A stretch of 64,000 nt of DNA from Robertmurraya andreesenii (GCF_030813005.1 NZ_JAUSTU010000003.1:124001-188000); one strand, 5' to 3'. Counted from the first letter of the stretch, positions 8,799 to 17,021 are shown. Notes: generated by a model not told the origin, from the sequence alone. A program made the numbers and translations.

Positions 8799-8863
8799 TG
8801 AATTTAAGTTCATGTTTTTGTTGACAGTATTGCTCTCGCGTGCAATACTTGAACTATGGTTCA
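8799..8863. promoter_or_regulatory. Palindrome cluster upstream of the TetR gene
   Basis: Three inverted repeats lie in 65 bp: TGAAT-N4-GTTCA at 8799-8812, AGTATTGC-N8-GCAATACT (perfect) at 8826-8849 and TGAAC-N4-GTTCA (perfect) at 8850-8863. The outer two are copies of one motif with centres 51 bp apart. A TATAAT for the TetR gene lies just downstream. The whole gene-free stretch 8755-9068 holds only these sites and the promoter at 8996-9025. Confidence 0.55.
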
Positions 8864-8995
8864 TGTTTATTTGTTTGAAATGTTTTACACCCCTTAAATA
8901 ATCATGTCTAGAATAAATAAACATGATCTTTTTTTATGAGAAATGGTTTGAACAATTACGACATGATATATGCAAAAATTCGTAGAACATTCTGT

Positions 8996-9025
8996 TTGAA
9001 ATCATGTTTTGTCATGCTTTATAAT
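8996..9025 (+). promoter_or_regulatory. SigA-type promoter of the 54-aa protein gene
   Basis: TTGAAA (8996-9001), 18-bp spacer, TATAAT (9020-9025), about 44 bp before the ATG at 9069. Confidence 0.6.
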
Positions 9026-9068
9026 AGATATAATTACAGTTCTATTAATAGATGGAGGGTGGAAAAAG

Positions 9069-9233
9069 ATGACAAAAAACCCTGAAAAGAAAATCGCTGT
9101 GAATTCGCAGATTTCCCTAAAAGGCTTGGTAAAAGCTATTTTTAATGATACCATCCATGTTCAAATCGGAGGAAAGGTCATTACCTTGCCGATTGCTGAC
9201 TTAAATACGAATAAGCTTGAAAAGAATATGTAA
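9069..9233 (+). CDS. Small basic protein of unknown function (54 aa)
   Basis: 54 residues starting at an ATG with GGAGGGTGG 6 nt upstream; the longer open frame from 9009 has no ribosome site. The sequence MTKNPEKKIAVNSQISLKG continues with a short beta-rich core (VKAIFNDTIHVQIGG, KVITLPIADLN). The look is of a small SH3-like or DUF-type barrel rather than a membrane peptide. No family recognised. It has its own promoter and shares a bidirectional terminator with the convergent acyl-CoA ligase gene, which supports it as a genuine single-gene unit. Confidence 0.7.
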   Translation: MTKNPEKKIAVNSQISLKGLVKAIFNDTIHVQIGGKVITLPIADLNTNKLEKNM

Positions 9234-9250
9234 TTCCTATAAAACAAGAC

Positions 9251-9283
9251 AAAAGCCGATGAGTTCTTCCTCACCGGCTTTTT
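9251..9283. terminator. Bidirectional terminator
   Basis: AAAAGCCG(A)TGAG and CTCA(C)CGGCTTTTT pair around a 6-nt loop; A- and T-runs on both sides serve the convergent genes at 9069-9233 and 9310-10845. Pairing is better on the minus strand (G-U instead of A-C). Confidence 0.8.
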
Positions 9284-9309
9284 CTTATTCGGGAAAAGAA
9301 TCTTGTCAT

Positions 9310-10845
9310 TTAATCCTTTACAGCGGCTTCAGCTGCAGTTTGCCTTAAATGGGTCTTCAAAATCTTGCCAACCCCATTCCGTGGTAGCTGCTCTAAGAAA
9401 AATACTTTTCTAGGTGTTTTATGCTTTGCTAGTCTTTGCTGACAAAATTGAATGAGCTCTGTTTCCGTTACGGCCGAGCCTGGTTTTTTCACGACACAGG
9501 CAACCATTTCCTCTCCCATTCGCTCATCGGGAATCCCGACGACCGCTACCTCAGACACCCCCTCATGTGTACTCAATATTTCCTCCACATCACGAGGATA
9601 AAGGTTGAAGCCGCCGCGAATGATGAGATCCTTTTTCCGATCCACAATAAAGAGATAGCCGTCTTCATCCATTCTTGCCATATCCCCAGTGAACAGCCAG
9701 CCGTCTTTTAATACTCGCTTTGACTCTTCCTCATTTTGAAAATAACCAGGGGTGACGTTATCCCCTCGAACAATCAATTCCCCAACCTCTCCTCGAGGAA
9801 GCTCCTTCCCATCATCATCGACAATTTTGATTTCAACTCCTGGAATGGGGATGCCAACGGATCCAGGCTTGATGATCCCATCTTTCGTATGTGCGGTTAC
9901 TACTGGAGCCGCCTCAGAAAGTCCATACCCCTCGAGTACATCCGCATTGAATTTTTGCTTAAAGGCGTGTATCAGCGCAACAGGGAGTGGCGCCGAGCCT
10001 GAACCAATCGATTCCAGGGAGGATGTATCATATTCATCTGCTTGTGGAAAGGCAATCATCGCATGAATCATGGCTGGCACAGCGGAGAAAGATTTCACCC
10101 TATGCTTCTCGATTGCCTCAAACACTTCTTTCAATTCAAACTTTGGAAAGACAACAATCGAGCTCCCCGTCAGATAACAGGTATTTGAAATCGTTAACCC
10201 ATAGACATGTGCTAACGGAAGGACACCAATGGTCGTACTTCGTTCGTCTGTATCATGGTGCTTAACCGAGTTGGCAGCGTTCGAATAGAGATTCTTATGG
10301 GTGAGGACGACTCCCTTTGGATTTCCTGTCGTTCCAGATGTATAAAGAATGATAGCTGTATCGTCTTCCGTGATCTCATTTTGTTCTGACTCAAGATCCA
10401 CCGATGTCTTTCTTAGAACATCATAGAAATTGTAAGCCCTTTCATCAGTGGGCGCATCAACGACAATGAGAAGTGGTTTCTGTTCCAAGCCCTCCACGGC
10501 CAGTTCTACATTTTGCAAAATATGTGAGGAGGTAATAACGGCCTTTGCATTTGAATTCCGGGCGATATAATGAATTTCTCTTGGATGGAGCATGAACATC
10601 ACCGGAACAATGACAGCGCCTGCTCTCGTAATGCCTTGATAGGAAATGAGAACCTCAGGACAATTCGGCATACAAACGATTACCCGATCCCCTTTTTCGA
10701 TCCCCATTTCACGCAATCCATTTGCCAGTTCATCTGCATACCTTTTCGTTTCCGTATTCGAAACGATTCGATCTTGAAAATAAAGAAATGGATATTCCCC
10801 ATACTTACTAATATTCGTTTCTAGCAAATCTTTTAGTATCAACAT
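9310..10845 (-). CDS. Acyl-CoA synthetase (long-chain fatty acid-CoA ligase type)
   Basis: 511-residue adenylate-forming enzyme that activates a carboxylic acid with ATP and CoA. The P-loop-like A3 motif is ILYTSGTTGNPKGVVLTH; further core motifs are GYGLSEAAP, GWLFTGDMARMDEDGYL, DRKKDLIIRGGFNLYPRDVE and the C-terminal catalytic lysine in RNGVGKILK. Length and motifs fit LcfA/FadD-like ligases, but substrate chain length cannot be read off. It has a good ribosome site (GAGAGGAGAGG) and no close operon partner. It is the only acyl-CoA ligase in the window and so the one local candidate to feed the beta-oxidation operon at 37-42 kb, though 26 kb away and without the sigma-54 promoter. Confidence 0.92.
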   Translation of the reverse strand: MLILKDLLETNISKYGEYPFLYFQDRIVSNTETKRYADELANGLREMGIEKGDRVIVCMPNCPEVLISYQGITRAGAVIVPVMFMLHPREIHYIARNSNAKAVITSSHILQNVELAVEGLEQKPLLIVVDAPTDERAYNFYDVLRKTSVDLESEQNEITEDDTAIILYTSGTTGNPKGVVLTHKNLYSNAANSVKHHDTDERSTTIGVLPLAHVYGLTISNTCYLTGSSIVVFPKFELKEVFEAIEKHRVKSFSAVPAMIHAMIAFPQADEYDTSSLESIGSGSAPLPVALIHAFKQKFNADVLEGYGLSEAAPVVTAHTKDGIIKPGSVGIPIPGVEIKIVDDDGKELPRGEVGELIVRGDNVTPGYFQNEEESKRVLKDGWLFTGDMARMDEDGYLFIVDRKKDLIIRGGFNLYPRDVEEILSTHEGVSEVAVVGIPDERMGEEMVACVVKKPGSAVTETELIQFCQQRLAKHKTPRKVFFLEQLPRNGVGKILKTHLRQTAAEAAVKD

Positions 10846-10944
10846 GGTCCTCTCCTCTCAAATTAAGATTCCATATGACTTTTACCAGCAACTATCTTGC
10901 ATATCATTGATTGACTACCCACCCCCCTCTTCATAAAAAGTCCG

Positions 10945-12318
10945 CTATGCTTCTTCATGCAAACTAGTTTTTCGTGTATATAAAATAAACATAACGATAC
11001 TTACTAAAATAAGAAAAAAGATTCCAATAAATATATTTCGGTAAATGATGTCAAAGGCTGCCCCGTCCTGTAGCGATAAAAATAGTCCTGTAAGCGTGAC
11101 CCCAAAACCCCCACCGATAAATTGGGTGAGCTGTGTCAGTCCCATTCCCGAACCAATTTTTTCAAATGGTAAAATTCTAGACACCTCATTTGAGAGGCTC
11201 GAGGTAAGGGCAGAAAAGGCTGGACTCATGACGATATAGGCAACAAGAAGAATATAGGGTGAAAGGGTGACGCCAAAGGCAAATATAAGTACGGCTAAAC
11301 CGAGAAATAATTGCCCCAGTAAGAGAATTTGCTTATTCCCAAACCGATCAATTAGGATGCCAATGAATTTTGCGGATATGGCAGATAAAATCGCACCAGG
11401 GAAAATGATCAAGCCAACCTCTGCCGCTCCCTTCCCATATACCTGGGTAAGAATAAGAGGCATTAAGAACAACGTAGAAAAATGAGTAATAAATGCAGCA
11501 AAGGCCATAAATAGTAGCTTCAAATATTGTAAATCCTTAAAAAGATCAGGTTGAATAAAGGGAACTTTTGCTTTTCGAAGATAGAATGAGAGTATGATAA
11601 ATAAAATAATCGTTACCGCCAATAGACTGGTTGATAAAATGGAAAAATAGAGTAAAAGAGTTGTAATGCTCCCCATAGTCAAGAGCGCCCCTAATAGATC
11701 AAATCGCCCTTTCTTGACCTCCTCCTTAGGAAGTAGTCTTTGAAAAAGGGGTATAAGAAGCAAGACGAAGCAGGTGACACAAAATAGAAAATTCCAGCCC
11801 AGATACTGCGTGATGGCACCGCCAACTACCGGTCCCAAACCGAAGCCTAAGGAAGCCGCCGAGGCAATGAGTGCCATCGCCTTCCCACGCCTCGATATCG
11901 GAATATAGCGACCAGCAAGAACCATCGCCAGCCCAGGAACCGCTCCTGCACCTGTTGCTTGCAAAATCCTTGCGAAAAGGAGCACATAGAATCGATCCGC
12001 AAAGAAACCGATTACCGAAGCAATGCCAAGGATCACTAACCCGATTAAAAGCAGCCTTGAAATCGGAAGATAATCGGACAATCGACTAAAGGTCAAGGAT
12101 GAAATGGCAAAGGCAATGGAATAGCCGGAAACAATCCATGAGACGGTTGTCGAGGAAAGGGACAGCTCCGTTAATACCGTTGGCAGAGCCACATTAAACA
12201 TGGTTGTATTCATAACGACCAACCAGACGGTAAAGCTCCAAACTAGTAGAACTCTATTCTCCTGTAGGGGTTCGATTCTACTTTCACTTATAACTGATAC
12301 TGAGTATGGTGAAGACAT
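10945..12318 (-). CDS. MFS drug-efflux-type transporter (14-TM, Tet(L)/DHA2-like)
   Basis: 457 residues, almost entirely hydrophobic, with 12-14 predicted membrane spans. Near the start NTTMFNVALPTVLTELSLS and SWIVSGYSIAFAISSL are typical of the 14-span drug:H+ antiporters. Motif A is present as RLSDYLPISRLLL and the antiporter motif C as LGFGLGPVVGGAI. This places it with Tet(L)-like efflux proteins, but the substrate is unknown. ATG at 12318 is chosen because AGGTG lies 7 nt upstream; earlier in-frame starts have no ribosome site. No adjacent regulator. I see no clear terminator between 10846 and 10944. Confidence 0.88.
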   Translation of the reverse strand: MSSPYSVSVISESRIEPLQENRVLLVWSFTVWLVVMNTTMFNVALPTVLTELSLSSTTVSWIVSGYSIAFAISSLTFSRLSDYLPISRLLLIGLVILGIASVIGFFADRFYVLLFARILQATGAGAVPGLAMVLAGRYIPISRRGKAMALIASAASLGFGLGPVVGGAITQYLGWNFLFCVTCFVLLLIPLFQRLLPKEEVKKGRFDLLGALLTMGSITTLLLYFSILSTSLLAVTIILFIILSFYLRKAKVPFIQPDLFKDLQYLKLLFMAFAAFITHFSTLFLMPLILTQVYGKGAAEVGLIIFPGAILSAISAKFIGILIDRFGNKQILLLGQLFLGLAVLIFAFGVTLSPYILLVAYIVMSPAFSALTSSLSNEVSRILPFEKIGSGMGLTQLTQFIGGGFGVTLTGLFLSLQDGAAFDIIYRNIFIGIFFLILVSIVMFILYTRKTSLHEEA

Positions 12319-12532
12319 AACATCACACCTAATATATAAATATCTAGTATGGATCAGAACGGCCAGCATTAGGCCGCTGAATGCCTAATTACAAAAAAAC
12401 AGCCAATAAAATGAACACAGAATCATTATATGTAGAAATATTCAGAATTATTTACTAATTACATTTTACAATATATTCATGTGAAATACAGCATTAAATA
12501 GACTTTTATTAAAAAAACCAAAAATTAGAAGA

Positions 12533-12567
12533 CCGAAAAAAATCCGCCAATCGAAATCGGCGGATTT
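12533..12567 (-). terminator. Terminator of the patatin operon
   Basis: Perfect 9-bp stem (AAATCCGCC / GGCGGATTT, 10-nt loop) followed by a T-run on the minus strand; the first arm overlaps the stop codon. The gene-free stretch 12319-12565 upstream of the MFS gene otherwise holds only A/T-rich sequence. Confidence 0.9.
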
Positions 12568-13477
12568 AGTTCAAAAATTGTAGTATTTCCTCTTTTCGAT
12601 TGCCCATACACTTGGCAGCCAAATCAATTAGCCTGTCCGTGTATGTGACCTCATCAAAGGAAACTTCTTCACCAAGGTTTTCATTGATGCGCAAATAATT
12701 CTCTCCAAGTAAATACTTGCAATGATAGGTGACCGATTCTGAGGATAAATGTAGTGCCAAATCAAACAGCTTGGGTGTCACCTTAAATGATGGGAGCTGT
12801 ACAGGCAACCATTGTTGCATTCCCCAACTCCCCCTCTCTTCATCACTGAAAACAATTTGCTGTTCTCCTGTCCCGATAGAGAGAATCTCAATATCCTCGA
12901 TTTTTTCATGAAAATGCTTCATGGCTTCCGTTATACAGACTAACGAGGGGTTATTGGCCCATAGCCCTCCATCGATGGAGAGAAATTTATTCTCTACGTT
13001 ATTCGGAGGAAAATATACGGGTGCTGAGCATGAAGACAAGACCGCATCCCAAAGCTTGACAGATAGATCGGTTTCCTCACCGGAAGATCCAAAGTTCGAT
13101 CGGTGAACATAAGGCTTCCCGTGAGTGAGATCAACAGCAGGGATGAGCAACGGCTTTTCGATATCTGCTAGAGTATAGTTCCCGAAAGCTCTTTGAAAAA
13201 ACCGTCTCATGAACCGATCACTATAGATCGTTCTCCATAAGCCTAGCTTCGACTGACGACTAAAAATCTTCTCTCCATATATTTGATAATCCTTGAGGAC
13301 ATCCTTCATTTCAAGCTTGAGGGCCACAGAGGCCGCAATAATCGCACCTGTGCTTGTCCCTGCAACTAGATCAAAAGCTTCTCCAATCGGCTTCCCCATT
13401 TCCTCCTCAAGTGCTTTAAGAATAGCGATCGCGAACACACCTCTAATTCCGCCACCATCAATGCAAAGAACCTTCAT
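12566..13477 (-). CDS. Patatin-like phospholipase
   Basis: 303 residues with all patatin hallmarks: the oxyanion loop DGGGIRG at residues 7-13, the nucleophile-elbow serine in GTSTGA and the catalytic aspartate in SIDGGLWANNPS (DGG form). The Ser-Asp dyad is therefore complete and acyl-lipid hydrolysis is expected. No signal peptide is visible, so it acts in the cytoplasm or at the inner membrane face. It is 9 bp downstream of a 152-residue protein in the same orientation, the two forming a unit with its own promoter region and terminator. Patatins also serve as effectors in CBASS defence, but no nucleotide cyclase gene is present here. Confidence 0.92.
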   Translation of the reverse strand: MKVLCIDGGGIRGVFAIAILKALEEEMGKPIGEAFDLVAGTSTGAIIAASVALKLEMKDVLKDYQIYGEKIFSRQSKLGLWRTIYSDRFMRRFFQRAFGNYTLADIEKPLLIPAVDLTHGKPYVHRSNFGSSGEETDLSVKLWDAVLSSCSAPVYFPPNNVENKFLSIDGGLWANNPSLVCITEAMKHFHEKIEDIEILSIGTGEQQIVFSDEERGSWGMQQWLPVQLPSFKVTPKLFDLALHLSSESVTYHCKYLLGENYLRINENLGEEVSFDEVTYTDRLIDLAAKCMGNRKEEILQFLN

Positions 13478-13486
13478 GCTCGCTCC

Positions 13487-13945
13487 CTACCGCACTTCTG
13501 CGACAAGTTTTAATAGAAACTCATGAATGATGCTTAACGCAGCAGAGAAGGTCATTTCTTCCCTGTAGCCAGCTACATAATCCAATGTAAAATTCAGATT
13601 CCACAGACCATCATTTGCATCAAACAACAGTCCATACTTGATTTCCTCTCCGCTTAAATGATGCTCAAGAAAAGCCTTAATCTGAGGCTCAAGCTTCTTC
13701 GGTAATTTGAGTCCGAGCATCACATTATACGTTCCAAAGACATCATCAACCTCTAAGGAAAGCCCATCTGCACCTAGTTCACTAAAAGGAGTCGCTTCAA
13801 TATAAACAAACTCATCCTTGTTCACACGCAAATAATCAATATGATTTTGTAAAAATGCCTGACCCTCCTCAGCTAAAAAGTTTTCGGTTTCCTTATCACA
13901 TCTCTCAATATACACATTGGAAAAATCAACTGGATTCGTTTCCAT
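13487..13945 (-). CDS. Acidic cytosolic protein of unknown function paired with patatin
   Basis: 152 residues, clearly acidic, without a signal peptide or membrane span. It begins METNPVDFSNVYIERCDKE and alternates short strands and amphipathic helices. A strong AAAGGAG ribosome site lies 8 nt before the ATG. I do not recognise the family. Because it directly precedes the patatin gene with a 9-bp gap and is preceded by a long inverted repeat at 13987-14081, it probably works with, or controls, the phospholipase; that is inference from position only. Confidence 0.72.
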   Translation of the reverse strand: METNPVDFSNVYIERCDKETENFLAEEGQAFLQNHIDYLRVNKDEFVYIEATPFSELGADGLSLEVDDVFGTYNVMLGLKLPKKLEPQIKAFLEHHLSGEEIKYGLLFDANDGLWNLNFTLDYVAGYREEMTFSAALSIIHEFLLKLVAEVR

Positions 13946-13986
13946 CTTCTACCTGCTCCTTTTGTTAAGACTATGTTAATGTGCAG

Positions 13987-14081
13987 TGTTGATTTTAGCC
14001 TTATATATGTACGTGAACGGGTTTTATTCGGTACGAATACCTTAGAGAACGTACATGTATAAGGCGATATGAAAATCAACA
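13987..14081. repeat. Nested 95-bp inverted repeat upstream of the patatin operon
   Basis: Outer arms TGTTGATTTT / AAAATCAACA (13987-13996, 14072-14081), middle 17-bp arms GCCTTATATATGTACGT / ACGTACATGTATAAGGC with one mismatch (13998-14014, 14049-14065) and an inner palindrome TATTCG-GTA-CGAATA (14025-14039). It could be a leader hairpin, a regulator site or a decayed miniature element. A candidate promoter (TTGTTG, 18 bp, TATACA) overlaps the right arm. Confidence 0.75.
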
Positions 14082-14156
14082 ACAAAATATAACGTGCCTT
14101 TGAAAAATACCTATTCCTGTTTATTTTGCCGTTTTTTGCTTTATTTTGCAAAATAT

Positions 14157-14190
14157 AATAAAGGAGAGCATCTTGGACGCTCCCCCACGC
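14157..14190 (-). terminator. Probable exoA terminator
   Basis: Minus strand GGGAGC and GCTCTCC pair imperfectly around about 9 nt and are followed by TTTATTATATTTT, starting at the exoA stop codon. Confidence 0.45.
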
Positions 14191-14952
14191 TTATCCTATA
14201 TTATCCATTTTCAATACAACCGGACAATGGTCACTCCCGAGCACTTCGTGATGAATCTCGGCATCCACGATATTTTTCTCAAGTTGCTCGGAAACAATAA
14301 AATAATCAATCCGCCATCCGATATTCTTTTCCCGTACCTTACTCATATAAGACCACCATGTATAGGAATCGGTCTTTTCTGGGTATAGATGACGGAAGGA
14401 ATCAAGAAATCCAGCCTGCAGCAGTGTCGTCATTTTTTCCCGCTCTTCATACGTAAAGCCGGAGTTTCCGATATTTGACTTCGCATTACGGAGGTCAATC
14501 TCCTCGTGGGCGACATTTAGATCCCCGCAATAAATTACGGGCTTAATAGCGTTTAATTCAATCAAATACTCTCGGATTTCTTCCTCCCATTGAAGCCGAT
14601 AACCAAGGCGTGACAAATCCCGTTTGGAATTAGGGGTGTATACATTCACAAGGTAGAAGTCTTCATATTCTAAAATGATGCTTCTTCCCTCTTCTTCCGT
14701 TTCCCTTTCACCAATGCCATAACTCACGGACAATGGCTTTTTCTTGGTGAAGACAGCCGTACCAGAATAGCCCTTTCTTTCGGCATAATTCCAGAATTGA
14801 TGATAGCCATCTAATTCAAGCTCAATTTGTCCTTCTTGAAGCTTTGATTCCTGTATACAAAAAATATCGGCATCCACTTGGTGAAAATAATCAAGAAATC
14901 CTTTTTTCACACAAGCACGAAGCCCGTTGACATTCCACGAAACCAATTTCAT
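14191..14952 (-). CDS. exoA: ExoA, AP endonuclease / exonuclease III
   Basis: 253 residues, exonuclease III (DNase I-like) fold. Key motifs are SWNVNGLRA at the start, CIQESKLQ (metal-binding glutamate), NVYTPNS, YCGDLNVAHEEIDL (catalytic Asp/Asn), GWRIDYFIVS and the terminal SDHCPV with the catalytic histidine. The protein incises DNA 5' of abasic sites in base-excision repair. It resembles B. subtilis ExoA throughout. ATG at 14952 is chosen because GAGGAG lies 9 nt before it and it gives the family start MKLVSWN. Single gene; the divergent CAP-domain gene starts 163 bp away. Confidence 0.95.
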   Translation of the reverse strand: MKLVSWNVNGLRACVKKGFLDYFHQVDADIFCIQESKLQEGQIELELDGYHQFWNYAERKGYSGTAVFTKKKPLSVSYGIGERETEEEGRSIILEYEDFYLVNVYTPNSKRDLSRLGYRLQWEEEIREYLIELNAIKPVIYCGDLNVAHEEIDLRNAKSNIGNSGFTYEEREKMTTLLQAGFLDSFRHLYPEKTDSYTWWSYMSKVREKNIGWRIDYFIVSEQLEKNIVDAEIHHEVLGSDHCPVVLKMDNIG

Positions 14953-15115
14953 TGCCAATTTCTCCTCGCATGCCCTTTTTTCTGTGTTTTAACGAATAAT
15001 TCTACTATACTATGAAAAAAGGAGATGATCACGTAATTAAGATTACCCCTCTCTTTTAAAATTCATGATTCTTGGCGAAGCTTATACAAGCAATAAGAGG
15101 AAGGAGGAGAGCAAA

Positions 15116-16234
15116 ATGAAACGATTTCTTATCTTGGTTTCGTTTATCATTCTATTAAGCTTTGGCTGGATTTACTTAGGGGAAAAATTTAAAGGCGACA
15201 TGGACCACGTGAAGGAACAGGTCACAAGCCTTTTTGAAAATGGGGAGTTCAAGGAAATCGCGATGGGCTTTCTAGATAATGCCCGCTTGTTTTTTGATCA
15301 AATGGAGAAAGAGGTAGAATCGCTCCCTGATTTAGCAAAAGAGGATTCGGTTGAGAAGCCAAAGCTTTTTACACCAACAGAGCAATCTTTTTCTATCCAT
15401 AATATTGAGATTGGAGCGAAGAAAGCGGACGTAGAAGCGACCCTTGGTAAGCCACAAAGGGTATCAATCAATGAATATGGCTTGAATTGGCTTACGTATC
15501 ATCAAGACTATCATAACTTTGTTCAAGTCATGTACGATGAGCATGATCAGGTGGTTGCTCTGTATACGAATCAGGATTTGATCGCATCCATCAAGAATAT
15601 CAAGCTCGGAAGCTCAAAGAGTTCGGTTCGTGAGCAACTGGGTGAACCAACAACGAGGATTCGCAAAGGTCTGGTGATTTATGAGCTTCAAGGCGATAAT
15701 GACTACGACGTTTTCCATATGGATGGTTGCTATATTACAATTTTCTATGATATTCATGAGAATAACACGGTCACTGCAATTCAAATGATTGACGAGAATC
15801 TTGAGGAGCAAAAGAAGGATTTCTATACGAAAGCAAGTGACTCATTGCGCGAGGGCTTTGAGCTGCAGATGTTTGATCTGACCAATACCGCCCGTGTTCA
15901 GCACGGCCTGAATCCCTTAGTCTGGGATGAAAAGGTTCGAGGAACTGCCAGAAAACATAGTGCCGATATGGCAGAGCATAATTATTTTAATCATACCAAC
16001 CTGAAGGGGGAGTCCCCCTTTGACCGCATGTTAGCTGATCAAATCACCTTTACTGTAGCCGGTGAGAATCTTGCCTACGGTCAATTCAGCAGCATTTTTG
16101 CCCATGAGGGCCTGATGAACTCGATGGGACACCGTCAGAATATCCTGAAAAAAGATTTCCATTACCTCGGTGTTGGGGTCGCCTTTAACGGGGAATCACA
16201 CCCCTACTATACACAAAACTATTATACAAAATAA
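15116..16234 (+). CDS. Exported CAP/SCP-domain protein (YlbC-like)
   Basis: 372 residues. An N-terminal hydrophobic stretch (FLILVSFIILLSFGWIYL) acts as signal or membrane anchor. About residues 95-235 hold two copies of the G.k..vE..LG.P..r repeat of the CAP-associated N domain (IGAKKADVEATLGKPQR and LGSSKSSVREQLGEPTTR). The C-terminal 125 residues are a CAP domain with HSADMAEHNYFNHTN, AGENLAYG and SMGHRQNIL. This two-domain layout matches YlbC of B. subtilis. Function is unknown; such proteins are tied to the cell envelope and spores. ATG at 15116 follows GGAGGAG at 7 nt; a longer frame from 15065 has no ribosome site. Confidence 0.88.
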   Translation: MKRFLILVSFIILLSFGWIYLGEKFKGDMDHVKEQVTSLFENGEFKEIAMGFLDNARLFFDQMEKEVESLPDLAKEDSVEKPKLFTPTEQSFSIHNIEIGAKKADVEATLGKPQRVSINEYGLNWLTYHQDYHNFVQVMYDEHDQVVALYTNQDLIASIKNIKLGSSKSSVREQLGEPTTRIRKGLVIYELQGDNDYDVFHMDGCYITIFYDIHENNTVTAIQMIDENLEEQKKDFYTKASDSLREGFELQMFDLTNTARVQHGLNPLVWDEKVRGTARKHSADMAEHNYFNHTNLKGESPFDRMLADQITFTVAGENLAYGQFSSIFAHEGLMNSMGHRQNILKKDFHYLGVGVAFNGESHPYYTQNYYTK

Positions 16235-16269
16235 CGAAACTCCGTTTAGGCGCTGAACGGAGTTTCGTT
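16233..16269. terminator. Bidirectional terminator
   Basis: Perfect stem AACGAAACTCCGTT / AACGGAGTTTCGTT with a 9-nt loop, starting inside the CAP gene stop codon and lying 24 bp from the convergent rhodanese gene. Confidence 0.85.
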
Positions 16270-16292
16270 CCTTTTATAGAGTCAAGACTCAC

Positions 16293-16589
16293 CTATTCCA
16301 TTTCACCTGTCCAAGCTAGCATGCCACCGTTCATATTGATGACATGGAAGCCTTGCTGCTCTAGATACTGACAGGCGAGGGTGCTTCTGCCTCCTGCTTG
16401 ACAAACAACAATATACTCATTTGCTTTGTTTAACTCATGCATTCTGAATTCTAACAGTCCAAGGGGAATATTGACAGCTCCCGGTATTTTTCCTGTGGCA
16501 ACCTCGTTAGCTTCTCGGACATCAATGATATTCAGTTGCTGACCTTCCTTTAATCGCTGTTCTACCTCTGCTACCGTTATCTGTTTCAT
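16293..16589 (-). CDS. Single-domain rhodanese
   Basis: 98 residues, one rhodanese domain with the entry motif LNIIDVREANE, substrate-binding PGAVNIPL and the active-site loop CQAGGRST (Cys about 69). It carries sulfane sulfur as a cysteine persulfide. ATG at 16589 is preceded by GGAGGTAGG. It is the second gene of a two-gene rhodanese operon (11 bp after the membrane-anchored one) under the operator-bearing promoter at 16993-17021. Expected work: soluble sulfur transfer from the anchored partner or from low-molecular persulfides. Confidence 0.9.
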   Translation of the reverse strand: MKQITVAEVEQRLKEGQQLNIIDVREANEVATGKIPGAVNIPLGLLEFRMHELNKANEYIVVCQAGGRSTLACQYLEQQGFHVINMNGGMLAWTGEME

Positions 16590-16600
16590 GTTCCTACCTC

Positions 16601-16960
16601 CTACCTCCAAGCGCTCATTCCGCCCTTGACGTTTCTAATATTCTTAAATCCTAGGCGCTTTAACATTTTGGCGGCATTTTGACTACGCATACCACTCTGA
16701 CATATGACTACGACCTCTTTTTCCTTTGAAAGCAAATCGGCCTTTTTTGCAATGTCCTGTAAGGGAATATTTTTGAATTCACGAATATGATTCCGTCTAT
16801 ATTCTCCTGGTGTTCTGACATCGATAAACTGTTTGCTTTTATCACTCAGCAAGTTCTTTAGCTCTGAAGTTGAAATTTGTTTTACTCCACTTGCTGGAAT
16901 GAAACGCATGATAAATACTCCAAGCAATACAGCGATGACTATATAAGATAAAATGTCCAT
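16601..16960 (-). CDS. Membrane-anchored rhodanese (YqhL-like)
   Basis: 119 residues: one N-terminal membrane span (about 4-22, SYIVIAVLLGVFIMRFI) and a rhodanese domain with FIDVRTPGEYRRNHI and the active loop CQSGMRSQNAA. The anchor places the sulfurtransferase at the membrane, cytoplasmic side if the usual positive-inside rule holds. First gene of the rhodanese operon, start preceded by a GGGGG ribosome site. Its promoter is a near-consensus SigA promoter with a persulfide-sensor-like operator in the spacer, so it should be switched on by sulfide or polysulfide. Confidence 0.88.
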   Translation of the reverse strand: MDILSYIVIAVLLGVFIMRFIPASGVKQISTSELKNLLSDKSKQFIDVRTPGEYRRNHIREFKNIPLQDIAKKADLLSKEKEVVVICQSGMRSQNAAKMLKRLGFKNIRNVKGGMSAWR

Positions 16961-16992
16961 TTTGTATACCCCCTACCGTTTATTACAAATTT

Positions 16993-17021
16993 ATAGTATA
17001 CCCTATCAGGTATATTGTCAA
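16993..17021 (-). promoter_or_regulatory. Promoter with CsoR/CstR-like operator in the spacer
   Basis: TTGACA (17016-17021), a 17-bp spacer and TACTAT (16993-16998) on the minus strand. The spacer holds the inverted repeat TATACC-N6-GGTATA (16997-17014), the same motif and spacing as at 7307-7326. A repressor bound there would cover both promoter boxes. Confidence 0.75.

Noticed and set aside
12566..13945. CBASS defence operon with patatin effector
   Set aside because: No CD-NTase, ubiquitin-like or HORMA/TRIP13 gene on either side; the partner protein has no such motif.
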